A stretch of DNA of 64,000 bases from Alphaproteobacteria bacterium. Lineage in GTDB: Bacteria > Pseudomonadota > Alphaproteobacteria > Rhodobacterales > Rhodobacteraceae. Each line of letters begins with the position of its first letter. Within the stretch, counting starts at the first letter, position 1. Location: contig JAUIIJ010000009.1 in assembly GCA_030431825.1 (NCBI GenBank), forward strand, positions 62,001-126,000. The letters run 5' to 3'. The translations under genes were made by a program, and so were the position numbers. This document shows positions 26,912 through 37,412 of this stretch, in pieces. The notes beneath the pieces were generated by a model. That model had not been told where the DNA came from, searched no databases, and worked only from the letters and a program-made list of their open reading frames with translations.

Positions 26912-27562
26912 CTCTGAACGCTCCCTTGCGTCCGCGTCCTGTTTCAGCCGCGTCATGAAGGCCACCGAGATATGCTCTTTCAGGGCGGCCTCGGCCTGCG
27001 CCTCGTCCCGCGCTTCTATCGCGCTGACGATGCCGTCATGTTCACCCTGCGCGATCTGCCCCCGGCCCTGCGCGGCGAGCGAGGTCGTCGCCATGAGCGC
27101 CATCGTTCGATGCACAAGGTCCAGTTGCTGCACGAGATAGCGATTATGCGAGGCCAGATGGATCTGTTTGTGGAACCGCCGGTTGGCGCGCGCCAGCGCC
27201 GCCGGGTCATTCACCAGCGCATCATCCGCGGACACCATGGCGCGCAGCACGGCGATCTCTTCTGCGGTGGCGTGTTGTGCCGCCAGCCGCGCCGCCAGCC
27301 CTTCGAGCTCGCGCCGCACGACATAGAGCTCTGCCATCTGGTTGTGATTCAGCGACGCAACGATCAGCGACCGCCCGTCGCGTTCCAGCAGCGACTGTGT
27401 CTCCAATCGCTGCAGCGCCTCGCGGATCGGCGTCCGCGACACGCCGAAACGCTCGGCAAGGTCGCTCTCCACCAGCCGGTCACCGGGCTTGTAGACACCG
27501 ACATCGATCGCTTCGAGGATCAGGCTGTAGGCGTCGGTCTGCGGTTGTTTGATCTGGGTCAT
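26909..27562 (-). CDS. GntR-family transcriptional regulator, FadR/FCD subgroup
   Basis: A 217-residue regulator. The winged helix (GDRLVESDLAERFGVSRTPIREALQRLE, about 27-54) is typical GntR, and the all-helical FCD ligand domain follows (residues 80-205), with metal-binding His and Asp candidates in FHKQIHLASHN and EHDGIVSAIEARD. AAAGGA precedes the ATG at 27562. It converges on the ABC importer operon, a plausible target, but no operator was identified. Confidence 0.87.
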   Translation of the reverse strand: MTQIKQPQTDAYSLILEAIDVGVYKPGDRLVESDLAERFGVSRTPIREALQRLETQSLLERDGRSLIVASLNHNQMAELYVVRRELEGLAARLAAQHATAEEIAVLRAMVSADDALVNDPAALARANRRFHKQIHLASHNRYLVQQLDLVHRTMALMATTSLAAQGRGQIAQGEHDGIVSAIEARDEAQAEAALKEHISVAFMTRLKQDADARERSE

Positions 27563-27671
27563 CCGGTCCTTTCCGGCCTTGGGTCCGTCATGTCTACAGG
27601 CCGGTGCGTCGTGCAATCAACCCCGCCGTTGATTTGTGCGCGCCTGTGTCCTAAATCGTTCCGCGACAAAG

Positions 27672-27760
27672 CTGAATCACCTGATGCTGCCTGAAACCAG
27701 ATATTTCAACGCGTTAGCTGATGCCGGATATTGCAGGTCAATCGCGAAACGCTCTGGGTC
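27672..27760 (+). repeat. Dispersed intergenic repeat, copy 2 (89 bp)
   Basis: Gap-free partner of the copy at 6239-6327 (70 of 89 identical). It starts CTGAATCACCTGATGCTGCC and ends ATCGCGAAACGCTCTGGGTC, just seven bases before the nucleotidase start codon, so it forms that gene's 5' leader. The rest of the 200-bp gap to the GntR gene shows nothing else. Confidence 0.75.
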
Positions 27761-27766
27761 ACATAT

Positions 27767-28411
27767 ATGGTCAAAGCCGCCTTCTCTCATGTAACCACCT
27801 GGGTGTTCGATCTGGACAACACCCTCTACCCGCCGCAGGCACGGCTGTTCGACCAGATCGAGTTGCGCATGACGAGGTTCGTGATGAATGCGCTTGGTGT
27901 CGGGCGCGCCCGGGCCGATCTGTTGCGCAAGCAGTACTGGCATCAATACGGCACCACGCTGGCGGGGCTGATGCGCGAACATGACGTCGATCCCGGCCCG
28001 TACCTGACGGATGTGCACGACATATCGCTCGATCATCTTGACGCGGACCCTGATCTGCGCGGCCGCATCGCCGACCTGCCGGGTCGCAAGATCGTCTATA
28101 CCAATGGCTGCGCACCCTATGCCGAACGGGTTCTGGGTGCGCGTGGTCTCTCGGGTCTGTTTGACGCGATCTATGGCGTCGAACACGCCGAATTCCTGCC
28201 AAAGCCGGAACGCCAGGCATTTGAAACCATTCTCGCCCAGGATCAGAGCGACCCGCGCCGCGCGGCCATGTTCGAGGACGATCACCGCAATCTCGCGGCG
28301 CCACATGACATGGGAATGCGCACCGTTCACGTGGCACCGGTGCCCGTTGCCGCCGATCATATCCATCATCACACCGACAACCTGAACAGCTTTCTGCGGA
28401 CGGTGATCTAA
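27767..28411 (+). CDS. HAD-family pyrimidine 5'-nucleotidase
   Basis: A 214-residue haloacid dehalogenase-type phosphatase. Motif I is DLDNTLYPPQARLF, characteristic of the yeast SDT1/PHM8 pyrimidine 5'-nucleotidase subgroup. Motif II is VYTNG, and the motif III/IV region holds LPKPERQAFE and FEDDHRNLAAPHDMGM. It would dephosphorylate pyrimidine nucleotides in the cytosol. The start at 27767 follows the repeat directly and has only a weak GGGT ribosome site. Confidence 0.88.
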   Translation: MVKAAFSHVTTWVFDLDNTLYPPQARLFDQIELRMTRFVMNALGVGRARADLLRKQYWHQYGTTLAGLMREHDVDPGPYLTDVHDISLDHLDADPDLRGRIADLPGRKIVYTNGCAPYAERVLGARGLSGLFDAIYGVEHAEFLPKPERQAFETILAQDQSDPRRAAMFEDDHRNLAAPHDMGMRTVHVAPVPVAADHIHHHTDNLNSFLRTVI

Positions 28412-28505
28412 TACCAACGCGCCGCGCCCGCGGGCCGGGACAGCGTGTCGCCTGGTGTCCGGTGTTGCGCCGGACTAGGCTGCGCCAATGAAAGGGGCCG
28501 ATCCG

Positions 28506-29702
28506 ATGGCTGATACCTGCGATATCCTTATTTCCGGCGGCGGGGTTGCCGGGCTCACGGCCGCCGTGGTGTTCGGCAATGCCGGTTTCGACGTGATCTG
28601 TGTCGACCCCGCCCCGCCGATCACCAACCGTGATGCCGAAGGCTCCGACCTGCGCACTACCGCGATCCTGCAACCGGCGCGCGACCTGCTGGAGCCATGT
28701 GGTCTATGGGCGCGCCTTGCGCCGCATGCCGCGCCGCTTCACACCATGCGTATCGTCGATGCGGGCGGCGCGCAGCCCGAACCCCGGGTCGTGCGCGATT
28801 TCAACGCTGCGGATGTGTCCGACCATCCGTTTGGCTGGAACCTGCCCAACTGGTTGCTGCGGCGCGAGCTCGTGGCCCGGCTGGAGCAGCTGTCCAATGT
28901 CGATTTCCGCCCCGGAACCGGCACGGTCAGCCTGTTCACACGACAGACAGAAGCCAGGGTCGGCCTCTCGGACGGTCGCCGGATCAGGACGCGGCTGGTG
29001 ATCGCCGCCGACGGGCGCGGGTCGGCAATGCGCGAGGCCGCCGGGATCGACGTGCATACGATACGCTATGGGCAAAAGGCACTGGCCTTCGCGGTGACCC
29101 ACCCCGTGCCGCACGAAAACGTCTCGACCGAAATTCATCGCACCGGCGGCCCCTTCACATTGGTGCCCCTGCCCGATCATGAAGGTCACCCGTCTTCGGC
29201 AGTGGTCTGGATGGAACAGGGGCCACGCGCCGCGGCGCTTTACGATCTGGAAGCCTCGGGGTTCGAAGCCGCGATGACGGAACGGTCCTGCGGCCTTCTC
29301 GGTCCGCTGAAACTTGCCACGCGGCGCAGCATCTGGCCCATCATCAGCCAAAAGGCCGCGCGGATGTCAGGGGAACGCATCGCGTTGATGGCCGAGGCCG
29401 CGCATGTGGTGCCGCCGATCGGCGCGCAGGGGCTGAACATGTCGCTCGCCGATCTGCGCTGCCTGCTGGACCTCGCGCTCGCCCGCCCGGACGGGTTGGG
29501 CGATACGGAAATGCTTGACGCTTATCACGCGGCCCGGTTCCGCGATGTCAGCCTGCGTGCGCAGGGGATCGACCTGCTCAACCGCGCCTCGATGGCTCGG
29601 GCCCGCCCGCTGCGCGATGCACGCGCGGCGGGGCTGAATGCACTCTACGCGCTGCCGCCGGTGCGCCGCACACTGATGCAAATGGGGCTGGGCGTCAGGT
29701 AG
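28506..29702 (+). CDS. UbiH/UbiF-family FAD-dependent monooxygenase
   Basis: A 398-residue flavoprotein that hydroxylates the ubiquinone ring precursor, by family. The Rossmann start is ISGGGVAGLTAAVVFGNAG. ADGRGSAMRE is the second FAD motif. AEAAHVVPPIGAQGLNMSLAD replaces the more usual GDAAH block, a change common in alphaproteobacterial UbiH-like proteins. Which ring position is modified cannot be told. An ATG at 28488 is possible; 28506 has AAGGGG upstream. Confidence 0.85.
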   Translation: MADTCDILISGGGVAGLTAAVVFGNAGFDVICVDPAPPITNRDAEGSDLRTTAILQPARDLLEPCGLWARLAPHAAPLHTMRIVDAGGAQPEPRVVRDFNAADVSDHPFGWNLPNWLLRRELVARLEQLSNVDFRPGTGTVSLFTRQTEARVGLSDGRRIRTRLVIAADGRGSAMREAAGIDVHTIRYGQKALAFAVTHPVPHENVSTEIHRTGGPFTLVPLPDHEGHPSSAVVWMEQGPRAAALYDLEASGFEAAMTERSCGLLGPLKLATRRSIWPIISQKAARMSGERIALMAEAAHVVPPIGAQGLNMSLADLRCLLDLALARPDGLGDTEMLDAYHAARFRDVSLRAQGIDLLNRASMARARPLRDARAAGLNALYALPPVRRTLMQMGLGVR

Positions 29703-29716
29703 CCCCCACCGAGGGC

Positions 29717-30844
29717 TCAGAGGACCTGGTCGAGCGCCGCCCTGAGACGCGCGATGGTGCCGTCCACGTCATAGAGCTTGTCGAGCCCGAAGAGGCCGAG
29801 CCGGAAGGTGCTGAAATCCGCAGGCTCATCGCATTGCAGCGGCACACCGGCTGCAATCTGCATCCCGAGCGCGGCGAATTTCTTGCCGTTCTGGATCTCC
29901 GGATCGCTGGTATAGCTGACCACGACCCCCGGCGCACCGAACCCGTCGGCGGCGACCGACACAACGCCCTTGTCGCGGAGCATTTCCCGAACACCGTTGC
30001 CAAGCGCCCATTGCGCGTCGCGCAGGCGTTCGAAACCGTAGTCGCGGGTTTCCTGCATCGTGTCACGGAAATCACGCAGCGCATCGGTCGGCATGGTGGC
30101 GTGATAGGCGTGAGCGCCGTTTTCATAGGCCACCATGATCTGCCGCCACTTGCCGAGGTCGATGGCAAAGCTGTCCGAACTTGTCTCGGCCAGACGCGCC
30201 TCTGCCCGTTCCGACAGCATGACGAGGCCGGCACATGGCGACGCGCTCCACCCCTTTTGCGGCGCCGAGATCAGCACATCGACCCCGGTGGCCTGCATGT
30301 CCACCCAGGCACAGCCCGACGCGATACAGTCGAGCACCATCAACGCACCGACCTCGTGCGCGGCGGCGGCCATCGCGGTGACATAGTCATCGGGTAGGAT
30401 CACACCCGCAGCGGTTTCCACATGCGGTGCGAACACCACGTCCGGGCGCATTGCACGAATCTCGGCGACGACCTCGTCAATCGGGGCCGGGGCAAAGGGC
30501 GAGGGCGTGGTATTTGCGGTCTGCCGCGCCTTCAGCACGCTGGTCTGCGCGGTCAGGCTGCCGGTTTCGAAAATCTGGCTCCAGCGATATGAGAACCATC
30601 CGTTGCGCACCACAAGGACCTTGGCATCGCGCGCGAATTGCCGCGCCACGGCTTCCATGCCATAGGTGCCGCCGCCGGGAATGATGGCCACCGCATGGGC
30701 GTTATAGACCTCTTTGAGCATGTCCGAGATGTCGCGCATCACCTTCTGGAACACGGCGGACATGTGGTTGAGCGAACGGTCGGTGAAGACGACGGAAAAT
30801 TCCTGAAGTCCTTCGGGATCAACGGTATCGAGCAGCGCGGGCAT
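29717..30844 (-). CDS. Class V aminotransferase (alanine/serine-glyoxylate type)
   Basis: A 375-residue PLP enzyme. The PLP lysine is in ISAPQKGWSASP, and VLDCIASG carries the Asp contacting the pyridine. The start LDTVDPEGLQEFSVVFTDRSLNHMSAVFQKVM is close to alanine-glyoxylate family openings. The donor-acceptor pair is not determined. It ends 14 bp from the convergent UbiH-like stop and lies 80 bp downstream of two Lrp genes on the same strand, which may control it. Confidence 0.85.
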   Translation of the reverse strand: MPALLDTVDPEGLQEFSVVFTDRSLNHMSAVFQKVMRDISDMLKEVYNAHAVAIIPGGGTYGMEAVARQFARDAKVLVVRNGWFSYRWSQIFETGSLTAQTSVLKARQTANTTPSPFAPAPIDEVVAEIRAMRPDVVFAPHVETAAGVILPDDYVTAMAAAAHEVGALMVLDCIASGCAWVDMQATGVDVLISAPQKGWSASPCAGLVMLSERAEARLAETSSDSFAIDLGKWRQIMVAYENGAHAYHATMPTDALRDFRDTMQETRDYGFERLRDAQWALGNGVREMLRDKGVVSVAADGFGAPGVVVSYTSDPEIQNGKKFAALGMQIAAGVPLQCDEPADFSTFRLGLFGLDKLYDVDGTIARLRAALDQVL

Positions 30845-30924
30845 TTGGTCCTCCGTGGAAATATGCGCCTTTCCTTAGCCCGCGCAAGTCGGGTTGGCAA
30901 ACCGCCATTTCGCCCCATGTCACA

Positions 30925-31383
30925 CTAGCCGAGCGGCCCCGGTCGGCGCTCTTCGCTCAGCAGCACATTGGCCTCGACCTCTCCCGCGCCGGGCAGGGTC
31001 ATGATCCGCCGGCGCAGCACCCGTTCGAAGTCCGGAAGGTCACGCGCCACCACCCGCAGGCGGAAATCATAGAGGCCCAGCACATGCTCGACGGTCTGAA
31101 CCTCGGGAATGGCGCTGACGGCGCGTTCGAAATCCTCGAGGCTGACGTGACCTTTGCGGGCGAGCTTGACGCCGAGAAAGACCGTCACGCCAAAGCCGAG
31201 CGCCTCGGCATTCAGGCGCAGCCGGATCCCCCTGATCATCTTTTCCTTTTCAAGCCGCCGGATGCGCCGCCAGACCGCAGGCTGCGACATCCCGAGCCTG
31301 CGGCCGATGCTGCCCGCACTCTGGCTGGCATCGCGGCACAATGCCCGAAGGATCTCGCGGTCGATGTCGTCGATCTCGATCAT
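30925..31383 (-). CDS. Lrp/AsnC-family transcriptional regulator (second of pair)
   Basis: A 152-residue regulator with the AsnC helix-turn-helix (QSAGSIGRRLGMSQPAVWRRIRRLE) and the ligand-binding RAM/ACT-like domain (FERAVSAIPEVQTVEHVLGLYDFRLRVVARDL). The ATG overlaps the preceding Lrp stop by four bases. A heteromer with its neighbour is conceivable. The closest downstream gene is the aminotransferase. Confidence 0.9.
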   Translation of the reverse strand: MIEIDDIDREILRALCRDASQSAGSIGRRLGMSQPAVWRRIRRLEKEKMIRGIRLRLNAEALGFGVTVFLGVKLARKGHVSLEDFERAVSAIPEVQTVEHVLGLYDFRLRVVARDLPDFERVLRRRIMTLPGAGEVEANVLLSEERRPGPLG

Positions 31384-31835
31384 ACCGGCAGCGCCTCGTT
31401 GCTCTTGATTCGCGACAGATGCATCAGCGGCTCGATATCTGCGATATGCGGCAGGTTCAGGATGCGGGTGCGATAGACCTGCCGATAGTGCGCCATGTCG
31501 CGGGCGATGACCGACAATCGCACATCGACACGCCCCAGAAAGGTCTGGATCTCGAGCACTTCCGGCACCTCGCGCGCCGCAGCGATGAAATCGTCAAAGG
31601 CGCGTGGCAACGTCTTGTCCAGCGTGATCCTGAGGCTGACCTCGACCGCATAACCGAGCGCCGCCCAGTCGATCACCGCCTCTCTCCCGAGGATCAGCCC
31701 CTGCGCCTGCATTTTCTCGATACGGCGGAACACCTTGGACGTGCCGAGTTTGGCAGAGGCCGCCAGCTCTGCATTGGTCAGGGTCGGTTCGGCCTGAAGC
31801 AGGCGCAAAAGGCGGCGGTCGATATCGTCGAGCAT
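31380..31835 (-). CDS. Lrp/AsnC-family transcriptional regulator (first of pair)
   Basis: A 151-residue regulator starting MLDDIDRRLLRLL, with HTH (TNAELAASAKLGTSKVFRRIEKMQ) and the C-terminal effector domain (FIAAAREVPEVLEIQTFLGRVDVRLSVIARD). It is only modestly similar to the second copy, so not a recent duplicate. An A/T-rich stretch (31836-31870) containing ACAT...ATGT lies before the ATG and could be an autoregulatory Lrp site. It diverges from ilvC across 137 bp. Confidence 0.9.
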   Translation of the reverse strand: MLDDIDRRLLRLLQAEPTLTNAELAASAKLGTSKVFRRIEKMQAQGLILGREAVIDWAALGYAVEVSLRITLDKTLPRAFDDFIAAAREVPEVLEIQTFLGRVDVRLSVIARDMAHYRQVYRTRILNLPHIADIEPLMHLSRIKSNEALPV

Positions 31836-31837
31836 GA

Positions 31838-32995
<1,158 letters not shown>

Positions 32996-33051
32996 TCCGG
33001 CGCGGGTGCGCCCGCGCGCACCCTCCGCATAACATCGACCCTGACGTTCTT

Positions 33052-33074
33052 GACCCCGGCCCTGCGCCGGGGTC
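33052..33074 (+). terminator. Hairpin terminator between convergent ilvC and glmM
   Basis: GACCCCGGC (33052-33060) pairs perfectly with GCCGGGGTC (33066-33074) around a CCTGC loop, followed by TTGCATTT. The T-run is interrupted. Its place between two convergent genes suggests two-way termination. Confidence 0.65.
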
Positions 33075-33109
33075 TTGCATTTACCGGCGCCGTGAGCAGT
33101 CGGACGCCG

Positions 33110-34471
33110 CTATTGCGCCGCGGCGTCGGAGCCGACCGCATCGGTCACGGCCTGAACGATGCTGTTCACCGTTCGGTCGAGCATGTCCGGATCCTCGCAC
33201 TCGGCCATCACCCGGATCAGCGGCTCGGTGCCCGACTTGCGGATCAGCAACCGGCCCGTTCCATTCAACTCGGCCTCGGCATCCGCGATCGCACTCTGCA
33301 CCGTGGGAAGTTGCAGCGGTTGCTGCCCATCGCCATAGCGCACGTTCCTGAGCAATTGCGGCACCGGCTCGAACTGGCGTGCCAGCGCGCTCGCCGGCGT
33401 GTCCGACCGGACCATCTCGGCAAGAAAGTGCAGCCCGGCCATCAACCCGTCACCGGTTGTGGCATAATCGGTCATCACGATGTGCCCCGATTGTTCGCCA
33501 CCCAGGTTGAAGCCACCTTCGCGCATGCGTTCAACCACATAGCGATCCCCGACGCCGGTACGTTCAAGCCGCAGGCCCTGGGCCTGAAGGTGTCGTTCAA
33601 GACCGAGATTTGACATCACGGTCGCGACCAGCGCCCCCCCGGCGAGCTGATCCTCGGCGGCGCGGCGCGTGGCCAGCAGCGCCATCAGCTGATCGCCATC
33701 GGCAATGGTCCCGGTTTCATCGATGAGAATGACGCGGTCGGCATCACCATCCAGGCAGATTCCCACATCGGCGCCATGGGCCACCAGCGTCTCGGCCGCC
33801 GCAAGCGGCTTGGTCGATCCGCAATCGCGATTGATATTGTGACCGTCGGGCGAGACGCCCACCGGGATCACGTCGGCCCCGAGTTCCCAGAGCGTTTCCG
33901 GCGCGGTGCGATAGGCGGCACCGTTTGCGCAGTCGATCACCACCTTCAGCCCGTCCAGCCGCAAATCGCGCGGCAACGACGACTTGACGCGCTCTCCGTA
34001 CCGGAACCTTGCATCGTCGATCCGTTTGGCCCGCCCGATATTGACCGCCTGCGCCGGCTCCACCCCGGCGTCGATCAGCGCCTCGATCTCGGCTTCGACC
34101 TGATCAGACAGCTTGTAGCCGTCGGGGCCAAAGAACTTGATGCCGTTGTCCTCTGCCGGATTGTGACTCGCCGAGATCATCACACCCAGATCCGCGCGCA
34201 TCGAGCGGGTCATCAACCCCACTGCAGGCGTCGGCACCGGACCAAGCAGAAGCACGTTCATACCGGTCGAGGTCAACCCCGCCGTCAGGGCGTTCTCGAA
34301 CATGTAGCCTGACAGGCGCGTGTCCTTGCCGATCACCACCCGGTGTACCCCCCCCGACTCGCGCCGAAAGTACCGCCCCACGGCTGCACCGATCCGCAAG
34401 GCCATATCGGCGGTCATCGGATGAACGTTGGCCTTGCCACGAACGCCATCGGTTCCAAACAGTTCTCGCAT
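33110..34471 (-). CDS. glmM: Phosphoglucosamine mutase
   Basis: Converts glucosamine-6-phosphate to glucosamine-1-phosphate for UDP-GlcNAc, hence peptidoglycan and LPS. The 453-residue protein starts [15 protein letters not shown]. The phosphoserine is in [13 protein letters not shown], the metal site in [13 protein letters not shown], and the sugar-binding GEQSGHI is present, as is the [14 protein letters not shown] phosphate loop. It is the third gene of the leftward folB-folP-glmM run, 15 bp after folP. Confidence 0.97.
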   Translation of the reverse strand: MRELFGTDGVRGKANVHPMTADMALRIGAAVGRYFRRESGGVHRVVIGKDTRLSGYMFENALTAGLTSTGMNVLLLGPVPTPAVGLMTRSMRADLGVMISASHNPAEDNGIKFFGPDGYKLSDQVEAEIEALIDAGVEPAQAVNIGRAKRIDDARFRYGERVKSSLPRDLRLDGLKVVIDCANGAAYRTAPETLWELGADVIPVGVSPDGHNINRDCGSTKPLAAAETLVAHGADVGICLDGDADRVILIDETGTIADGDQLMALLATRRAAEDQLAGGALVATVMSNLGLERHLQAQGLRLERTGVGDRYVVERMREGGFNLGGEQSGHIVMTDYATTGDGLMAGLHFLAEMVRSDTPASALARQFEPVPQLLRNVRYGDGQQPLQLPTVQSAIADAEAELNGTGRLLIRKSGTEPLIRVMAECEDPDMLDRTVNSIVQAVTDAVGSDAAAQ

Positions 34472-34486
34472 CAGAAGTCCTTGTCG

Positions 34487-35488
34487 CTATCTCGCTGCCG
34501 ACCAGAGACGCAGCGCCTGCGCCGTCTCGGCGACGTCATGTACCCGTAGGATTTGCACACCCTGCGCCAGCGCGGCAAGCCCCACGGCAATCGAACCCGG
34601 TGCGCGGCTGGCCGGTTCCGGGGCCTGCCCGATCGAACCGATGAAACGCTTGCGCGAAACGCCCAGAAGGATCGGACAGCCGATGCCGTGAAACACGCCG
34701 ATGTTGCGCAACAGCGCCAGGTTATGCGCCTCGGTCTTGCCGAAACCGATCCCCGGATCGATCACCATGCGCTCGCGCGCGATGCCGATACGCTCCAGCG
34801 CCGCCACACGATCCTGCAAATATGTATAGACGTCCAGGATCACGTTGTCATAGCGCGGGTCCTGCTGCATCGTCGCCGGATCGCCGAGCGCATGCATGAT
34901 GCAGACCGGCACACCGGCGCGGGCGCAGAGCGGGGCAAGGGCTGCGTCATAGGTGAATCCGGACACATCGTTGACCATCGACGCGCCGGCCTTGATTGCC
35001 GCCTTGGCGACGCCGGCCTTGCGCGTGTCGATGGAAATCCGCATGTCGGTGTCGCGCATGAGGGCGGAGATCACCGGCGCCGTGCGCCCTGTTTCGATCG
35101 CTTCATCTATGGTGTCGGCGCCGGGCCGTGTCGATTCGCCGCCGATATCGATGATCGACGCACCCGAGCGGATCATCGACAGCGCGACCCTGCGAGCCGC
35201 CCCGGCGTCATTGTGTTGCCCGCCGTCGGAAAAGCTGTCCGGCGTGACGTTCACGATGCCCATGATCTGCGGCTCGGCCATATCGAGCCCCATCACCGGT
35301 GCACGTGGCGCGGTAAGGTTTGCAAGCAGGCGCGACGGCAACTTCGACGCCGGCACCACGCAAGGCGGTGCGCCGCGCCCGTGAAATTCGGCATGGGTGA
35401 ACCACAGGTGCCTTGTGCCCGCCAAAGACACCGCGTCACCGGGTCTTGCGGGCCCCTGCTGGACCAGCGGTCGCGCGGCGAGGGTCAC
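34487..35488 (-). CDS. folP: Dihydropteroate synthase
   Basis: Joins p-aminobenzoate and pterin pyrophosphate in folate synthesis, the sulfonamide target. It has 333 residues with the signature IMGIVNVTPDSFSDGG, GGESTRPGA and a K-R-pocket segment LGVSRKRFIGS. An extension of about 75 residues precedes the catalytic barrel. The GTG start at 35488 overlaps the folB stop (GTGA), which decides it over a longer frame. Confidence 0.94.
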   Translation of the reverse strand: MTLAARPLVQQGPARPGDAVSLAGTRHLWFTHAEFHGRGAPPCVVPASKLPSRLLANLTAPRAPVMGLDMAEPQIMGIVNVTPDSFSDGGQHNDAGAARRVALSMIRSGASIIDIGGESTRPGADTIDEAIETGRTAPVISALMRDTDMRISIDTRKAGVAKAAIKAGASMVNDVSGFTYDAALAPLCARAGVPVCIMHALGDPATMQQDPRYDNVILDVYTYLQDRVAALERIGIARERMVIDPGIGFGKTEAHNLALLRNIGVFHGIGCPILLGVSRKRFIGSIGQAPEPASRAPGSIAVGLAALAQGVQILRVHDVAETAQALRLWSAAR

Positions 35489-36420
35489 AGGATTTGCTGC
35501 TCCACGGACACGGCGCGAAGCGGGACGCCCGGATCCCGCGGCAGGTCGGAGCCGATCACCAGCATTTCGTCGGCGGCAAAGGTCGCCGCGAACCACGCCG
35601 CCAGCGCCACCGCATCGGAGGGCGCAGCCGAGGGCCCATCGACCGCATCCAGCACGATCTTGGACGGGGCCCAGACACAGATCTGGCCATTCTTCATCGC
35701 CCAGTCGAGTTCGGTTCTGGTCGATACCACCTTGCAGCGCAGGTCGCGCGCGGCAAGCGCCCAGGCGTTCTGCTCGATGGCCAGAAGGTCTATCCGTCGC
35801 TGGGTCATCTTGTGACCGGTCATCGGGCGCGGCTGATCATGCGCCCCGACGCACAGGACCAACGGCCGGTCCCCCCCGGCAAGCTGGTCGATCCAGCCCG
35901 ACAGGTTGTCCGAAGCAATCGCACGATTGGACAGGTAGGTCAGGCGCGGATGCGGGCGGTCATCATCGTGCGCGGGGCTGTCCAGTACCTCCGGTGCAAT
36001 CTGGTCACGGCCGCGCACGATCTCGACGCCAAGCGCGCCCGGCCCCCGATCGAGCTTTTCGACACGCACGAAGACCCGCATCGCCTGCGGTTCCAGCAGG
36101 ATGCGTTCGGCGATGCGCGCCGCAAGGGTTTCCAGCAGATTGAGCCGCTCTTCGGCCAGCTCATGCTGGATCGCTTCGGTCACCTTGTCATAGGACAGGA
36201 TCCGGTCGACATCATCGTCTATCGGCCCGGTCAGCGGCTGCACTTCGACCACGACGTTAAAGCAAATCCGCTGGCTCTTGCCGCGCTCGGCCTGAAAAGC
36301 GCCAATATCGACGGCAACGATATGGTCGCGCAGCGAAATCCGGTCGAGCGGGTCCTGCGAAGCGGTTGCCTCGGCGCGTTCGGAAGGGTGCGCGAAGGCG
36401 AGTCGGATTTCAGAAGTCAT
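35485..36420 (-). CDS. folB: Dihydroneopterin aldolase with large C-terminal extension
   Basis: The N-terminal 135 residues form a FolB domain: RISLRDHIVAVDIGAFQAERGKSQ and DDVDRILSYDKVTEAI with the nearby HELAEERLNLLETLA. It would cleave dihydroneopterin in folate synthesis. Residues about 140-311 are an additional domain containing GQICVWAPSKIVLDAVD and SDAVALAAWFAATFAADEM, which resembles amino-acid-kinase family C-terminal segments, without the nucleotide loop. FolB alone is about 120 residues. AAAGG precedes 36420. It is translationally coupled to folP. Confidence 0.88.
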   Translation of the reverse strand: MTSEIRLAFAHPSERAEATASQDPLDRISLRDHIVAVDIGAFQAERGKSQRICFNVVVEVQPLTGPIDDDVDRILSYDKVTEAIQHELAEERLNLLETLAARIAERILLEPQAMRVFVRVEKLDRGPGALGVEIVRGRDQIAPEVLDSPAHDDDRPHPRLTYLSNRAIASDNLSGWIDQLAGGDRPLVLCVGAHDQPRPMTGHKMTQRRIDLLAIEQNAWALAARDLRCKVVSTRTELDWAMKNGQICVWAPSKIVLDAVDGPSAAPSDAVALAAWFAATFAADEMLVIGSDLPRDPGVPLRAVSVEQQIL

Positions 36421-36743
36421 CAAAAAGCCTTTTGTTTGCGCCCGGAGAGACGGCACGCCGAGTGTTCCGGTCAACCTAGCAGTACAAGGAGAGCGCGGCC
36501 AGACGCCAATCGGTTTCCGTATGGCGGATCAGACCCGCGCCCCGGAAATAAGGTGGCCAGCGCCCATGAACCCTCCCAAGCTCATGACCGCTGGCCCTGG
36601 ACCGTCCGGCATCACCAAGGTGGCGGTCGGTGCTGTGCGCCGATTCAGGATTGCTGCGGTCCATCCCATAGTTTCCTTGCGGAAGCCCCCTCCAGAATGA
36701 CCGCGCCTGACGACGCCAAATGGCATCACCCGTCCGGGTATGG
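36421..36743. other. 323-bp intergenic stretch upstream of folB
   Basis: No convincing gene. A leftward frame of 46 codons starting MGWTAAILNRR (AAGGAAACT before its ATG) exists but has no family features I recognise. The folB promoter must lie in its left part; no tRNA or terminator structure was evident. Confidence 0.5.
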
Positions 36744-37412
36744 CTATTCGCTGCTCGCGGTGCGAATACCCGGTCGATAGAATACATGGACACCAATGCG
36801 TGCGGTTTCCTGAAACCGGCGTGACCAGGATGGCCGTACCGCATTGGTGTGGTAATAGGTCGCGCCATCGGTCAGATCGATCCCGACCCCGTCAATCGCC
36901 GCACGGGCGACCTTGGCAACGCGGCGGAATGCGCCGGGCTCTGCAATCACCTCTTCGCGGCCATCGCAGGTATAGGTGAACTGGCACTGGTAACGGCGGC
37001 CGGTGCCCTGGTTGATCACCGCGCAAACCGAGTCGGGAAAGCGGCTGCTCTGCACCCGGTTCAGAATGACTTCCGCGACGGCAAACTGGCCCTTCACGGT
37101 TTCCCCGCGGGCCTCGAAATACAACGCTTCGGACAGGCAGCGCCACTGTTCGCCACCGCTGGCAGGCGGCTGACTGTCGATCCACCGTCTGGAATAGGTC
37201 GCCGCGATCGGCTTGACTTCGGCACGCGGCTGCGACGCTGTCAGCAGCGATTTCAGATACGGGCCAAGGCCCAGCCGTTTGGTTTTGGTGCGTTCCTGTG
37301 TCTCTTCGACAGGGTCGGTGCGTTTGACATCGGCACGGGCCACGTCGGCTGCAAGACCAAGCTCGATCGCGGCAAGGCAGATTGCCGCAATTGCGGTTTT
37401 CGAGCGAAACAT
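36744..37412 (-). CDS. SleB-type cell wall hydrolase (Hydrolase_2 family)
   Basis: A 222-residue secreted protein. An N-terminal hydrophobic signal (SKTAIAAICLAAIELGLAADV, cleavage near ARA) precedes a disordered Lys/Thr linker. The catalytic domain (residues about 90-220) contains CLSEALYFEARGE, VAEVILNRV and DSVCAVINQG, typical of SleB/Hydrolase_2 peptidoglycan hydrolases. The final TYYHTNAVRPSW matches the family's C-terminal block. The ATG at 37412 is used; a TTG three codons upstream also exists. Confidence 0.9.
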   Translation of the reverse strand: MFRSKTAIAAICLAAIELGLAADVARADVKRTDPVEETQERTKTKRLGLGPYLKSLLTASQPRAEVKPIAATYSRRWIDSQPPASGGEQWRCLSEALYFEARGETVKGQFAVAEVILNRVQSSRFPDSVCAVINQGTGRRYQCQFTYTCDGREEVIAEPGAFRRVAKVARAAIDGVGIDLTDGATYYHTNAVRPSWSRRFQETARIGVHVFYRPGIRTASSE

